A program made the position numbers and the translations under genes. Source: Canibacter oris (GTDB lineage: Bacteria > Actinomycetota > Actinomycetes > Actinomycetales > Microbacteriaceae). From it: DNA of 64,000 bases. The notes below the pieces were generated by a model that saw only the letters and a program-made list of their open reading frames with translations, did not search any database and was not told where the DNA came from. Positions within the stretch are counted from its first letter, which is position 1. Every line of letters starts with the position of its first letter. The stretch covers positions 101,501 through 165,500 of the forward strand of contig NZ_JACIFD010000002.1 in assembly GCF_014197205.1 (NCBI RefSeq), read 5' to 3'. This document shows, in pieces, positions 53,487 through 64,000 of the stretch.

Positions 53487-54212
53487 GTGACTGCGAAAAA
53501 CACATCGAAACCGTCTGCTGCTGTGCAAACAGCAGCAGACGGTTTTCTTGCACAGTACGGGGTTAAAGCCGACCCGAAGCTCATTGATCGTGCCCTGACA
53601 CACCGCTCCTGGGCGTTTGAACACGGTGGTGCCCCACATAACGAACGGCTGGAGTTTTTGGGTGACTCAGTCCTCGGCTTTGCGGTAACTACCAGGCTGT
53701 ATAAAAAATTCTCGAAATTAAGCGAGGGTGAGCTTGCGAAACGCCGCGCCGCGGTGGTATCGACAATTACGCTGGCTACAACTGCCCGAGAAATTGGGCT
53801 CGGCCAGTATCTGAAACTCGGCAATGGGGAGCTGGCAACCGGTGGCCGCGACAAAGACTCGATTCTTGCTGACACTTTAGAGGCGGTAATCGGTGCAGTT
53901 TATCTCTCCACAGATATTCAGGTTGCAACTAAGTTCGTGCTGCAGCTTTTGGAGTCGAAAATTGCTGAGGTTGAAACGCTGTCACGCTCTCTTGACCCAA
54001 AAACTACGCTGCAGGAGATTGCCGCTGCGCACGGTCTGCCGCACCCGCACTATGTGGTGACCGGCACCGGCCCCGACCATAACCGCGAGTACACGGCGCA
54101 TGTTGCGCTGCTCGGGGTACAGGCGACCGGGGTAGGATCCAGCAAGAAGGCTGCCGAGCTGGCCGCCGCGCGTGAAGCCGTAGCGCAGCTGAGCCCGCGC
54201 AGTAAAGCCTGA
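53487..54212 (+). CDS. rnc: Ribonuclease III
   Basis: RNase III cuts double-stranded RNA during rRNA maturation and regulation. The 241-aa protein has the catalytic block NERLEFLGDSVLGFAV, the second acidic site DTLEAVIGAVYL and a C-terminal double-stranded RNA-binding domain with DPKTTLQEIAAAHGLPHPHYVV and GSSKKAAELAAAREAV. Start is GTG at 53487, eight bases after rpmF. Confidence 0.97.
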   Translation: MTAKNTSKPSAAVQTAADGFLAQYGVKADPKLIDRALTHRSWAFEHGGAPHNERLEFLGDSVLGFAVTTRLYKKFSKLSEGELAKRRAAVVSTITLATTAREIGLGQYLKLGNGELATGGRDKDSILADTLEAVIGAVYLSTDIQVATKFVLQLLESKIAEVETLSRSLDPKTTLQEIAAAHGLPHPHYVVTGTGPDHNREYTAHVALLGVQATGVGSSKKAAELAAAREAVAQLSPRSKA

Positions 54213-54242
54213 AGAGCGGTGGCGGAGTGAGGCGAGAATAAA

Positions 54243-55253
54243 GTGCCAGAATTACCCGAGGTGGAGGTGGTGCGTGCCGGTTTGGAACGGGCACTCATCG
54301 GAGCGACGGTCTCCGCTGCAGAAGTGTTTGACGGCAGATCGCTGAAACGGCATGTGAGTATCGCAGAGCTATCGAGCGGGCGAGTTGCGGCAGGTCACGG
54401 TAAAACACTCGACCCGCAAACCCAGCAGCTGCGCGCCAATGATTTTGTGCAGCGGCTCACTGGGGCTACTTTTTTGACACCGGCGCGGCGCGGCAAATTC
54501 ATGTGGATTCCGCTACAGCCGCCCGAAGACCGGCACCAGCAGGCTGCCGGAACTGCGGGGGGCCAGCCTGTGCAGGCGCTGCTGGCACACTTGGCAATGA
54601 GCGGGCAGCTGTTGTTACGCACACCCACCGCACCGGAAGATAAACACGTGCGGATCCGCCTCTGGGTGTCAACCCCCGCTGGGGAACAGCTACGCCTAGA
54701 CTTCGCAGATCAGCGACGCTTCGGGTCACTGGCGATAGACAGTTTGATTCCAACCAGTGACGGTAAACCCGCGGGATGGGGCACCTCCGATCCGCTGCTA
54801 CCACAGCAGGCCGCCCATATTGCCCGCGATTTGCTAGACCCGCACTGTGATTTTGCGCAGGTTGCCAAAACCCTTAAAACCAAGCAGACGGCGATTAAGA
54901 AAATTTTGCTTGATCAGCAGCTGCTCAGCGGCGTCGGCAACATCTATGCCGATGAGGCGCTGTGGGAGTCGCAACTGCACCCCGAAACCCCGGCCGCGCG
55001 CATTGCGCTGTCGAAACTTGAAATGCTGCTGCACAACGCTGCAGGAGTGATGGCAAAAGCGCTTGCCGAAGGCGGCACTAGCTTTGACGAGCTGTACGTG
55101 AATACCGCTGGCGAAGCCGGATATTTTGCGCGCTCCCTGCAGGCTTACGGCCGCAGCGGTGAAGCGTGCCTGCGCTGCGGCACCACCCTCACCAGCTCCC
55201 AGGCGATCGGCCGCACCAGTCACTTTTGTCCGCACTGCCAGCGCAAAAGGTAG
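54243..55253 (+). CDS. mutM: Formamidopyrimidine-DNA glycosylase
   Basis: Fpg removes 8-oxoguanine and other oxidised bases. The 336-aa protein starts PELPEVEVVRAGLE, with the catalytic proline after the processed first residue and Glu3. It also has the H2TH region KKILLDQQLLSGVGNIYADEALW and the zinc finger CLRCGT...CPHCQRKR at the C-terminus. It is longer than E. coli Fpg because of two loop insertions near 97-115 and 175-195. GTG at 54243 has GAGGCGAG upstream. Confidence 0.96.
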   Translation: MPELPEVEVVRAGLERALIGATVSAAEVFDGRSLKRHVSIAELSSGRVAAGHGKTLDPQTQQLRANDFVQRLTGATFLTPARRGKFMWIPLQPPEDRHQQAAGTAGGQPVQALLAHLAMSGQLLLRTPTAPEDKHVRIRLWVSTPAGEQLRLDFADQRRFGSLAIDSLIPTSDGKPAGWGTSDPLLPQQAAHIARDLLDPHCDFAQVAKTLKTKQTAIKKILLDQQLLSGVGNIYADEALWESQLHPETPAARIALSKLEMLLHNAAGVMAKALAEGGTSFDELYVNTAGEAGYFARSLQAYGRSGEACLRCGTTLTSSQAIGRTSHFCPHCQRKR

Positions 55254-55262
55254 GAACGCAGC

Positions 55263-56216
55263 ATGCAGATAGTGGTGCTGGTGAATCCCGCCGCAAGCCC
55301 GGAACGGGCAGATATTTACCGTCAGCTGTGCGAATTTAACCACCCTGAGCTCGAAATTATCGTGCCACAGGGCAGCGACTATCTGCAGCAGGCGACACAA
55401 ATGCTCCGTGCCGGAGCTGATGCGCTGTTGGTGATCGGCGGCGACGGCACCATCAACGATGCCACCCAGCTGCTCGCCGGCAGCGACACCAAACTCTTGG
55501 TAGTGCCCGCGGGCACCGGGAATGATTTTGCGAAGGGAATGCGGATCCACCACCGCACCACAGCCGCGCAGCTGATGCAGGGGTTTAAAGCGCTGGCAGC
55601 CGGCGACTATCAAGTGCAGCCGCTAACCGCGCTGCGGCTCACGGCGCGCACAAGCTCCGGGAAGCTGGTGCGCCGCGGGTGGGCGGTAAACTCCGTGAAC
55701 ATCGGTTTTGATGCGCAGGTGAATCGTCGTGCGAACAGTCTGCAGCGACTGCGCGGGCCGCTGCGCTACCTGGCGGCCTTGCTGCTGGAAATTCCAGGGT
55801 TTAAAGCACAGCGTTTCAATCTCAGCGTGGCCGCGTCAGGGGCACTGGGAGAACCAGCCAGCGTCGGTTTCGGATGGTATCAAGCCACGCTTATTTGCCT
55901 GCAAAACGGGCCCTTTATTGGCGGTGGGATTCCGCTGGCGCCGCAGGCAGCAGCAACAGCCGCAACAATGTGGGTGAGCCTCGTTGGTAAGCTCCCAAGG
56001 CTCGCACTGCTGGCGCTGTTTCCGCTGCTGTACCTGCGCGGGCATCGGCTGATACGGCCGCTTGAGCAGTGGCACGGCACGGCGGCGCGGGTCAGTGTGC
56101 CACCGGGAGTGTCCATTTACGTGGATGGTGACGCTTGGCTGGAGGATCCACCGCAGCAGCTTGAGCTTGAGGTCACAGCCGTGCCAGAAGCGCTGCAGCT
56201 GGTGCGCTTTAGCTAG
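55263..56216 (+). CDS. Diacylglycerol kinase family lipid kinase
   Basis: The 317-aa protein has the DAGK catalytic signature VIGGDGTINDATQLLAGSDTKLLVVPAGTGNDFAKGM at about 58-94, and later the second domain with VNIGFDAQVNRRAN and VDGDAWLEDPP. Family members phosphorylate diacylglycerol or related lipids. It follows mutM by nine bases, with an AGGAACG Shine-Dalgarno region, so the two may be cotranscribed. The exact lipid substrate is not visible. Confidence 0.9.
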   Translation: MQIVVLVNPAASPERADIYRQLCEFNHPELEIIVPQGSDYLQQATQMLRAGADALLVIGGDGTINDATQLLAGSDTKLLVVPAGTGNDFAKGMRIHHRTTAAQLMQGFKALAAGDYQVQPLTALRLTARTSSGKLVRRGWAVNSVNIGFDAQVNRRANSLQRLRGPLRYLAALLLEIPGFKAQRFNLSVAASGALGEPASVGFGWYQATLICLQNGPFIGGGIPLAPQAAATAATMWVSLVGKLPRLALLALFPLLYLRGHRLIRPLEQWHGTAARVSVPPGVSIYVDGDAWLEDPPQQLELEVTAVPEALQLVRFS

Positions 56217-56299
56217 CCTGCCGCGGTTGTGTTTGGCTGGCCTGTTGTGGCCGTGTTTCGCTGGTCTGCACGGTCAGGAAACTGCGCTAAGTTGCGTGG

Positions 56300-59200
56300 T
56301 TAGGGCGTTTTAGGCAGCGCGGCGAGTGCCTTTTTGACGCGCTCTGGCGACACCTTGCCGGCGGTGCCCAGTTGCTGTGCATACAAACTGACGCGGAGCT
56401 CCTCTAACAACCACCTCACCTCTTGCAACTCTGGTGCAACTGCCGATGTGAGCGGCAGCGTGCCGCCGGAGGCAAGGTAGTCGCTGGTGAGCGTCTGCAG
56501 CGTGTGCAGGGCGGCACTGTCGCGTCCTGCACTGTGAGGCAGCTGCTGCATACGCTGGATAAGCGCCTGTAGATAGACGCGGATGCGCGGCAGCCTCGCA
56601 ATTCCCACCTCCGAGATAAAACCCTTGCCCTTGGCGGACGCGTAGCACAGATTGCGCAGCTGCTCGGTTGCGTCTGCCACCAACGGCAGCACCGTGAGCG
56701 ATTTTGCCGCCGTAATTGCTTTGCTCGCTTCCCTGGCAGTTTCACACAGCGTCGCCAGCTGCTCCATCAGGTTGAAACTCTCCGCAAACATGCGGCGTTC
56801 GAAAAGCTGCTGGGCCTGGGCGAATTCTGCTGGTTCGTAGATCAGCCCGTCTGGGCTGATTTCTGCGGCGCAGGAGTGCGCTACGGCGAGTGCGAGGTCG
56901 CTGATCAGGTCATCAAGGGTACGGTACGGGCTGTAAGCCAGTTGCAGCTTTTCCCGCTGTGACAGGTGATCTTTAATGTAGCTGTGCAGCGGTGCGGTTG
57001 TCAGCGTCAGCAGCCTCGCAACTCCGTAGGGGTGCTGCTGCCGGGCCGCGGCCGCGGTGGTGAAAAGCTTTAAATCAACGGTTTTGCCGCGGTCTATCAG
57101 CGCCGGGAAAGCTTTTACGGTGCCGCTGCTGGCATAGCCTCGCCCCGGCTGCAGTTTGGCGCTTAGCTGCCGCGGAATCGTGAGCGGTTCAGTTGCTGCG
57201 GAGCTACTATTCGGCCAGGCCGTCAAACCGCTGCGCTCCAGGTGCTGCTGCGGCGGCAGCTGCTGGGTGGTTTTGTTGGCAACGCTCGCGGTGCTGCGGT
57301 GCGCCTGGTCGCGCTGCAACTGCTCCAGCTCTTTGCCGCTGGCGATGACGCGGCCGCGGGTGTCAACCACCCGGAAAGTCGGCAGTAAGTGCCCCGGCAG
57401 GCGTGACAGGTCGAAATCCTGCGGTAGCACCGGCAGCGAGGCGTGCCTTTTCACGGCATTAGCCAGCAGCGGTAACAGTGTCTGTAGCTCTGCCTTGTGT
57501 TCACTGTTAGAGGTGGGGGAGGTGGATCCACCAGCCGCAGACGCCGCAGCAGTGTCAGGCAGCTCCGGCTCAATTTCGCGCAGCAGGGTAGTGGCCCACT
57601 CATTTGCGGGCACCACGTGCTTGCGAATGTGTTTTGGCAGGGTTTTGAGCAGCGCAGCCACCAGTTCGTGCCGCATCCCGGGCACCAGCTGTGTGAACTG
57701 TTCCGCACGCAGCTGCGGCAACAGCGGCAACGGCACCACCACGGTGACACCGTCATCTGCCGCGGTAGGGTCAAAACGGTAACGCAGCTGCAACTGCTGC
57801 TCCCCGAAGCTCCACACCCGCGGATACTGGGAGGCATCGTGGTCTAGCTCCTGCTGCGCCGTGCTCTCAAGCAGGTCAGATTCTCGCAGGTTGAGCAGCT
57901 TCGGTTGTTTCTTACCCGCGCTGCGCCACCACGCTGCAAAATCGGTGCTGCTGCACACTTGCTGCGGTAGGCGTTCAGAGTAGAAAGCGTAAACTTCTTC
58001 GTCGCCGCCGATGAGGCCGCGTTTGCGTGTCTGCTCTTCGAGATTTTGGAGTTTGCGGCGCAGTTGGGCGTTGTGCCGTAGAAACGGATAATCTTGATTC
58101 CAGTTCTCTGCAACCAGTGCCTCACGAATGAATAGCTGGCGGGCCAGCGCCGCGTCGTAGCGCCGCAGCGGTGCCAGCCTGCCAGCCACCAGCGGCACCC
58201 CGTAGAGGGTGACACGTTCGTAGCACATCGCGGCGCCGTGTTTTTTGCTCCAGTGCGGCTCAGAAAAACTGGTTTTTGCGAGCTTGCCGGCAAGGGCTTC
58301 TGCCCAAGCCGCGTTCACCGCGGTGTTGCCGCGTGCGAAGAGGCGGCGGGTTTCGACCAGCTCCACACTCATCACTGTTTCCGGGGGTTTACTCGCCAGT
58401 GCAGAACTCGGATGCAGCGCGAACCGCACTCCGCGACTGCCCAAATATTCGGTTACAGCGCGGCGCTTCGAGCCTCGTTTTTGTAGGGCAGCAAATTTTG
58501 CGGCGGCGGTGCTGCGCTCATCGCGCACCCCGAGATGGCTGAGCAGCCCAGCCAGCGCGCAGTATGAAATCAGCTCCGCGGCCGTGGTTGGGGCCTGTGC
58601 ATCACGTCGCAAAAGCCTTTCCGGGAGGCGCAAATCACGCACACTGCGCTGCAACTGGGATACCAAATCAAACCATTCGCGGATCCGCAGCACATTTAAA
58701 TACTCACTTTTAAGCTGCCTGCGAAACGCGCTGGAGCCAAGCTCCTGCTGAGTTTTGCGCAGATAATCGTAGAGGTTGAGCAGACTGTGTAAATCGCCGA
58801 GCGGATCTTTGAAGCGATTGTGCAATGCCGCGGCCTGCTCGCGTTCTGCCTCCGGATACTCGCGCACATCAGCGATTGTGAGCCCCGCAACCAGCGCAAT
58901 CATGCGCTCAGTGAGGTCGTAGCGCAGCCCCTCGATGAGCATTCTGGCAAATCGGGGTTCGAGTGGAATCCGGGCGAGGCTGTGGCCGATCGCGGTGAGC
59001 CTGCCGTTGTTAATCGCGTGCAACTCGGTCAGCAGCGCGATGCCGTCGCGCACCCCCCGCTGATCTGGCGGTGTCAGAAACGGAAACTTTTTAACATCGC
59101 CGAGCTCTAACGCATACATTTGTAATAGCACCGAGGCTAAGCCAGTGCGCAGAATCTCGGGATCTGTGAACAGTGGCCGACGGTTAAAATCTGCTTCGCT

Positions 59201-60292
59201 GTAGAGGCGGATCGCGACTCCCGGCGCTAATCGCCCGGCGCGGCCCGCACGTTGGGTGGCGTTTGCCTGCGCTATGGCTTCGATTGGCAAGCGCTGTACT
59301 TTGCTGCGACTGGAGTAGCGCGAGATGCGGGCAGTGCCGGTGTCGATGACTCCGGTGATATTGGGCACGGTTAGCGAGGTTTCGGCAACGTTAGTTGCGA
59401 GCACGATGCGGCGTTTGTCCGCCGGGGTGCGACTGAAAACCCGATGCTGTTCGGCCGCGGAAAGGCGACCGTAAAGCGGCAGAATCTCCAGCGTCTTTCC
59501 CTGTGGGATGCGGTTTTTATGGGTCTGGAAGTAGCCCTGCAGCGCCTCCTTGGCGTCTTTAATTTCACCTTCTCCGGCAAAGAATGCCAGGATATCGCCT
59601 GGGGTGTCTATTAGTAGCTCTGCAGCGCTTAAGCACAGGGCTTCGTAAACATCCAGCGGTGGTTGCTCAGGAGTTTCTGGGAGCAGGGAGCGATAGCGGA
59701 TTTCTACCGGGTAACTTCTGCCGGTGACCTCAATAACCGGCGCCGGGTTGCCGTGGCGGTCAGCGAAGTGGCTGGCGAATGATGCCGGGTCGATGGTCGC
59801 CGAAGTAATAATCACTTTCAGATCAGGGCGCCGCGGCAGAATGGTGCGGAGGTAACCGAGCAAAAAGTCAATGTTCAGGCTGCGCTCGTGCGCCTCATCG
59901 ATGATGACGGTATCGTAGCTTTTTAGCAGTCGGTCATGGTGAATCGCATTGAGTAGGATACCGTCGGTGACGAGCTTAATTTTTGTGGCTTTAGAGCTGG
60001 TGTCGGTAAAGCGCACCTGATACCCGACAAGTTCACCGAGGTCAGTGCCGAGTTCTTCGGCGATGCGCTCAGCAACGGCGCGCGCAGCAATACGTCGTGG
60101 CTGGGTGTGCACGATTGCTTTGCGCCCCAGCTGCAACATGATTTTGGGCAGCTGGGTGGTTTTACCGGAGCCGGTTTCGCCCGCAACAATTACCACCTGG
60201 TGCGCTGCCACGGCGCGCGCGATGGTGTCACGCATGGCGCTGACGGGCAGCTCTTCGGGAAAAGTAATTTGCGGTGTTGCAGGTGAAGACAT
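56300..60292 (-). CDS. hrpA: ATP-dependent RNA helicase HrpA
   Basis: HrpA is a large DEAH-box RNA helicase involved in mRNA processing and translation recovery. The 1330-aa protein has Walker A GETGSGKTTQLPK (Lys44), VIIDEAHERSLNIDFLL, SATIDPASF and the C-terminal helicase motif QRAGRAGRLAPGVAIRLY. HA2 and OB-like domains follow from about 400 to 620, then a DUF3418-like region to the end. Length is near that of E. coli HrpA. ATG at 60292 has TAGAAT nine bases upstream on its strand, so it is nearly leaderless. Confidence 0.96.
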   Translation of the reverse strand: MSSPATPQITFPEELPVSAMRDTIARAVAAHQVVIVAGETGSGKTTQLPKIMLQLGRKAIVHTQPRRIAARAVAERIAEELGTDLGELVGYQVRFTDTSSKATKIKLVTDGILLNAIHHDRLLKSYDTVIIDEAHERSLNIDFLLGYLRTILPRRPDLKVIITSATIDPASFASHFADRHGNPAPVIEVTGRSYPVEIRYRSLLPETPEQPPLDVYEALCLSAAELLIDTPGDILAFFAGEGEIKDAKEALQGYFQTHKNRIPQGKTLEILPLYGRLSAAEQHRVFSRTPADKRRIVLATNVAETSLTVPNITGVIDTGTARISRYSSRSKVQRLPIEAIAQANATQRAGRAGRLAPGVAIRLYSEADFNRRPLFTDPEILRTGLASVLLQMYALELGDVKKFPFLTPPDQRGVRDGIALLTELHAINNGRLTAIGHSLARIPLEPRFARMLIEGLRYDLTERMIALVAGLTIADVREYPEAEREQAAALHNRFKDPLGDLHSLLNLYDYLRKTQQELGSSAFRRQLKSEYLNVLRIREWFDLVSQLQRSVRDLRLPERLLRRDAQAPTTAAELISYCALAGLLSHLGVRDERSTAAAKFAALQKRGSKRRAVTEYLGSRGVRFALHPSSALASKPPETVMSVELVETRRLFARGNTAVNAAWAEALAGKLAKTSFSEPHWSKKHGAAMCYERVTLYGVPLVAGRLAPLRRYDAALARQLFIREALVAENWNQDYPFLRHNAQLRRKLQNLEEQTRKRGLIGGDEEVYAFYSERLPQQVCSSTDFAAWWRSAGKKQPKLLNLRESDLLESTAQQELDHDASQYPRVWSFGEQQLQLRYRFDPTAADDGVTVVVPLPLLPQLRAEQFTQLVPGMRHELVAALLKTLPKHIRKHVVPANEWATTLLREIEPELPDTAAASAAGGSTSPTSNSEHKAELQTLLPLLANAVKRHASLPVLPQDFDLSRLPGHLLPTFRVVDTRGRVIASGKELEQLQRDQAHRSTASVANKTTQQLPPQQHLERSGLTAWPNSSSAATEPLTIPRQLSAKLQPGRGYASSGTVKAFPALIDRGKTVDLKLFTTAAAARQQHPYGVARLLTLTTAPLHSYIKDHLSQREKLQLAYSPYRTLDDLISDLALAVAHSCAAEISPDGLIYEPAEFAQAQQLFERRMFAESFNLMEQLATLCETAREASKAITAAKSLTVLPLVADATEQLRNLCYASAKGKGFISEVGIARLPRIRVYLQALIQRMQQLPHSAGRDSAALHTLQTLTSDYLASGGTLPLTSAVAPELQEVRWLLEELRVSLYAQQLGTAGKVSPERVKKALAALPKTP

Positions 60293-60301
60293 AGCTAGTT
60301 A

Positions 60302-60307
60302 ATTCTA
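60302..60307 (-). promoter_or_regulatory. -10 element of hrpA (minus strand)
   Basis: TAGAAT on the minus strand is nine bases before the ATG at 60292. No Shine-Dalgarno is seen, so the leader would be only two or three bases. Confidence 0.4.
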
Positions 60308-60400
60308 CCGCGGTTAGGTGGGTGTAAGGCGAAACCGGCTGCGGCGCAGGTGGGTTGTAAAGATTCGGTCAATGCCGGTAGCTGTAGCATTTTTCGGCGC

Positions 60401-61768
<1,368 letters not shown>

Positions 61769-61769
61769 A

Positions 61770-61810
61770 TAATTTTGGGGATCACCTGGTTTAGGTGATC
61801 CCCAAAATTA
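61770..61810. terminator. Bidirectional intrinsic terminator after argG
   Basis: A perfect 18-bp stem (61770-61787 with 61793-61810; left arm ends GGGGATCACCT) closes a 5-base loop. The outer parts of the stem give A- and T-runs on both strands. It lies between argG and the convergent whiB1. Confidence 0.9.
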
Positions 61811-61885
61811 CGTTGTGTGAAGTTATATTGCGGTATTAAATTATGGTTGCTCCTGATGCGGCGCCAGTGCCGCAGGCAGGAATGG

Positions 61886-62140
61886 TTATACTGCTGCGGC
61901 GCGACGGGCGCGAGCCGTACGGCGTTTTAAAGCGCGGCGCTCATCTTCAGACAGGCCGCCCCACACGCCATGATCTTGATTGGAGTGGATAGCGTAATCC
62001 AAACACTGATTCGTGACTTTACAGCTCGCACAAATTGCTTTCGCGCGTTCAATTTGGTCTAGGGCTGGTCCGGTATTGCCGACCGGGAAGAATAGCTCCG
62101 GGTCAACGGTTAAGCACGCTGATTGTTCGCGCCAATCCAT
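61886..62140 (-). CDS. whiB1: WhiB1-like iron-sulfur transcription factor
   Basis: WhiB proteins bind a [4Fe-4S] cluster and the primary sigma factor. The 84-aa protein starts MDWREQSACLTVDPELFFP, with cysteines at 9, 37, 40 and 46, the same positions as in mycobacterial WhiB1. The WGG turn (GVWGGLSEDERRALKRR) and a basic Arg/Ala tail for DNA binding follow. I chose the ATG at 62140, with GAGAGGA upstream; earlier in-frame codons would add a non-conserved extension. Confidence 0.95.
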   Translation of the reverse strand: MDWREQSACLTVDPELFFPVGNTGPALDQIERAKAICASCKVTNQCLDYAIHSNQDHGVWGGLSEDERRALKRRTARARRAAAV

Positions 62141-62248
62141 AGTTTCCTCTCGATATATAACAAATTTTTTAGTAATAGTTGCAAGATACTTATTTTGCAA
62201 ATGCCACGACTAAAATGGTGACACACCAGCGGAAAAATTTCAAGCATT

Positions 62249-62686
62249 TTGGACAAGAAAAAAGAGATTATTTTGTTAGAAAACTCCAAGTCAGACCAGG
62301 AAAATACATCAGACAAAGGTAAGGGACCCTGGGGTGTGCTGCAGGTGGTGTTGACGGTGCAGCTGCTGGGGTGCCTCTGGTTTTCCTATGTCACAGGCAG
62401 CGCAATGTTACGGATTAAGGACGAGCCGTTCCAAGATTTGCTGGGACTCTTTTTGATGGCTCTCGCGGCGCTAGCGCTGCTGGTTTTCACTCTCGTAGGG
62501 GCGTTTAAAAAAGCCGCGAAGGCACGCTCAGCGGCTCTTACTGTGCAGGTTGGCACTTTCGGAGTCGGTCTCGGGATTTTGCAAGGACTTTTGGGGCCAC
62601 AGTGGCCAGCCGTGCCGGTGCTGCTATTCGCGCTTATCGGTCTAATAGCCGCTATTAAGGTGCGGCCGATGACAGCAATGGAATAA
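62249..62686 (+). CDS. Membrane protein of unknown function
   Basis: The 145-aa protein has a charged N-terminal 28 residues and four predicted helices at about 30-48, 58-82, 95-113 and 117-138. Start is uncertain: TTG at 62249 or TTG at 62273. It is divergent from whiB1 and convergent with bcp. No family is recognised. Confidence 0.65.
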   Translation: MDKKKEIILLENSKSDQENTSDKGKGPWGVLQVVLTVQLLGCLWFSYVTGSAMLRIKDEPFQDLLGLFLMALAALALLVFTLVGAFKKAAKARSAALTVQVGTFGVGLGILQGLLGPQWPAVPVLLFALIGLIAAIKVRPMTAME

Positions 62687-62699
62687 TCGCACGGCTGGG

Positions 62700-63173
62700 C
62701 TAATCATCAAGCCCGACAAGCTTGCGGATTCGAGCCACATGACCGGTCGCTTTCACATTGCGCAGCACATGCACGAGGCGCCAGTCTTCGTCAATTATGA
62801 AGGTGGATCGAATCACCCCGGTACTAACTCGACCGTAGAGCTTCTTTTCGCCGTAAGCCCCTAATGCTCGATGCAGCTCCAAATCTGGGTCGCTCAACAG
62901 GGGATAGGTGAGTCCATCGCGCTCTGCGAACTTAGCTTGCTTTGTGACCGTGTCTTTCGACAGTCCGAGCACCTGGTACCCCGCAGCACTGAGGGCGGCG
63001 CTGCTGTCTCGGAAGTCACACGCTTCTTTGGTGCAGCCCGGGGTCATCGCCGCCGGGTACACGAAAATAATGGTTGGTTTGCCGCGTAGCTCGGCGCTGG
63101 AAACTAGGGTACCTGTCTGGTCGGGGAGAGCAAATTCTGGGGCGGGATCGCCAGCAGCTAACAGTTCAGTCAT
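62700..63173 (-). CDS. bcp: Thiol peroxidase (peroxiredoxin, BCP type)
   Basis: The enzyme reduces hydroperoxides with a cysteine thiol. The 157-aa protein has FALPDQTG, the active-site TPGCTKEACDFRD with peroxidatic Cys47 and resolving Cys52, and LLSDPDLELHRALGAYGEK. Length fits bacterioferritin comigratory proteins. The gene starts four bases after the rsgA stop on the minus strand, so they are likely cotranscribed. No Shine-Dalgarno is visible; coupling is likely. Confidence 0.94.
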   Translation of the reverse strand: MTELLAAGDPAPEFALPDQTGTLVSSAELRGKPTIIFVYPAAMTPGCTKEACDFRDSSAALSAAGYQVLGLSKDTVTKQAKFAERDGLTYPLLSDPDLELHRALGAYGEKKLYGRVSTGVIRSTFIIDEDWRLVHVLRNVKATGHVARIRKLVGLDD

Positions 63174-63177
63174 AACA

Positions 63178-64000
63178 TCATGTTAATTGCTGCTGCTCAG
63201 AAAATGCTGGGCTAGCGGCAACTCCGAGCAAGCGCCGCAGCGATTGCAGGCGTGCCTGCTGTGCCGCGGTGAGTTTGTCCTGCTGCAACGTGAGCTCACA
63301 GTCGGGCGTTGTAGCTGCATGAGAACATCCGCGTGGACACTCGGCAATAACCGCAGCCAAATCTTGAAAGCTGCCAATCACGTTTGCGGTGCTGATATGC
63401 CCGAGCCCGAAAGAGCGCACTCCTGGAGTGTCGATAACCCATCCTGAACCAGAGTTAGAAGAGCCGAACCGCAGTGCCACAGAGGAAGAAGAGGTGTGTC
63501 TACCGCGGCCGGTTACCGCGTTGACGTGGCCGGTGGCGCGGTTAGCAGCGGGCACCAGGGCGTTAATCAGAGTTGATTTTCCGACTCCGGAGTGGCCGAT
63601 GAAAACCGTGACGTTATCGCGCAGCGCGGCGCCCAGTTCCGCCAGCGGCGGGGCGGCGGCAGAAGAGCGGAAAACCGGCACCTCAAGAGCCGCGAAGTGC
63701 GACAAAAACTCGCTGGGGTCAGCCAGATCCGTTTTGGTGATGCACAGCAGCGGTTTAATACCGGCGTCGTAGGCGGCTGCGAGGGAGCGATCCACCAACC
63801 CTACCCGCGGCTCAGGATTGGTGGCGGCAACCACGATCAGCATTTGGGTGGCGTTAGCAACCATCACCCGCTCAACTTTGTCGCTGTCATCCGCGCTGCG
63901 CCGCAGCAGGGTGTGACGCTCGTTGAGTTTTACGATGCGCCCGAGGGTGCCGGGGGAGCCGGAAATATCGCCCACAACCTGCACGCTGTCACCGATCACA
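63178..64000 (-). CDS. rsgA: Ribosome small-subunit-dependent GTPase A (5' part beyond window)
   Basis: The visible part is about 274 codons and lacks the first part of the protein, which lies past the right edge. The GTPase core is circularly permuted: G4-like ITKTDLADP appears before G1 GHSGVGKSTLINAL, then TGRGRHTSSSS and DTPGVRSFG. The zinc-binding block is CPRGCSHAATTPDCE. RsgA checks late 30S assembly and releases from mature subunits. The GTG at 63999 is probably internal. Confidence 0.94.
   Translation of the reverse strand, partial: VIGDSVQVVGDISGSPGTLGRIVKLNERHTLLRRSADDSDKVERVMVANATQMLIVVAATNPEPRVGLVDRSLAAAYDAGIKPLLCITKTDLADPSEFLSHFAALEVPVFRSSAAAPPLAELGAALRDNVTVFIGHSGVGKSTLINALVPAANRATGHVNAVTGRGRHTSSSSVALRFGSSNSGSGWVIDTPGVRSFGLGHISTANVIGSFQDLAAVIAECPRGCSHAATTPDCELTLQQDKLTAAQQARLQSLRRLLGVAASPAFSEQQQLT

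Overview
The window looks like chromosome of an actinomycete close to Microbacteriaceae, with moderate GC. The evidence is a WhiB1-type protein with Cys9/37/40/46, a CarD regulator, a PdtaS-type histidine kinase, a mycoredoxin, the order nusA-ylxR-infB-rbfA-truB-ribF, the order leuC-leuD-murA-plsC-gpsA-ddl-DUF3515, and the order recG-coaD-yceD-rpmF-rnc-mutM. Many genes have a TANNNT -10 hexamer only 6-7 bases before the start codon and no Shine-Dalgarno sequence, which points to widespread leaderless transcription. I found no rRNA, tRNA or CRISPR array.

Layout. 0-9 kb: a NUDIX hydrolase (cut by the window edge) and ppk on the minus strand; two small membrane proteins, ygfZ and gpmA; carD on the minus strand; then a lipoprotein, cysS, rlmB and an Rv3235-like gene on the minus strand. 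9-12.6 kb: pdtaS and proS. 12.8-18.9 kb: a compact type VII secretion-like locus with a WXG100 protein, an EccC/EssC-type ATPase of 1261 aa, a 76-aa helical protein and a DUF1023 alpha/beta hydrolase. It lies directly upstream of nusA, where rimP is normally found. 19-27 kb: the nusA-infB-ribF translation cluster. 27-36.4 kb: an SNF2 helicase, mycoredoxin, a membrane-anchored unknown, an AI-2E family permease, ilvA, purT, a queuosine-precursor transporter and a TerC protein. 36.4-45.2 kb: leucine biosynthesis, peptidoglycan precursor and phospholipid genes, then gabD. 45.3-50 kb: rsmD on the minus strand, then an AT-richer island. 50-60.3 kb: recG, coaD, yceD, rpmF, rnc, mutM, a diacylglycerol kinase-like gene and hrpA. 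60.4-64 kb: argG, whiB1, a small membrane protein, bcp and rsgA (cut by the window edge).

Two accessory modules stand out. The island at about 46.0-49.95 kb carries a secreted small protein of unknown family, a lipoprotein membrane-fusion protein, an ABC ATPase, a FtsX/MacB-type permease and a second lipoprotein, all on the plus strand and tightly packed. The secreted protein is interrupted inside its signal peptide by one extra G in a run of five, so it is a pseudogene, a phase-variable gene or a sequencing error. The module resembles a peptide export or self-protection system, but I do not recognise the peptide family. The second module is the minimal T7SS-like locus, which lacks any other known membrane component and ends with a putative secreted esterase.

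Other signals worth checking are two mutually exclusive hairpins over the infB Shine-Dalgarno, a striking excess of the 7-mer GATCCAC/GTGGATC, tandem 19-bp repeats that extend the proS terminator, and a repeat-encoded Thr/Glu/Asp tail on RsmD.
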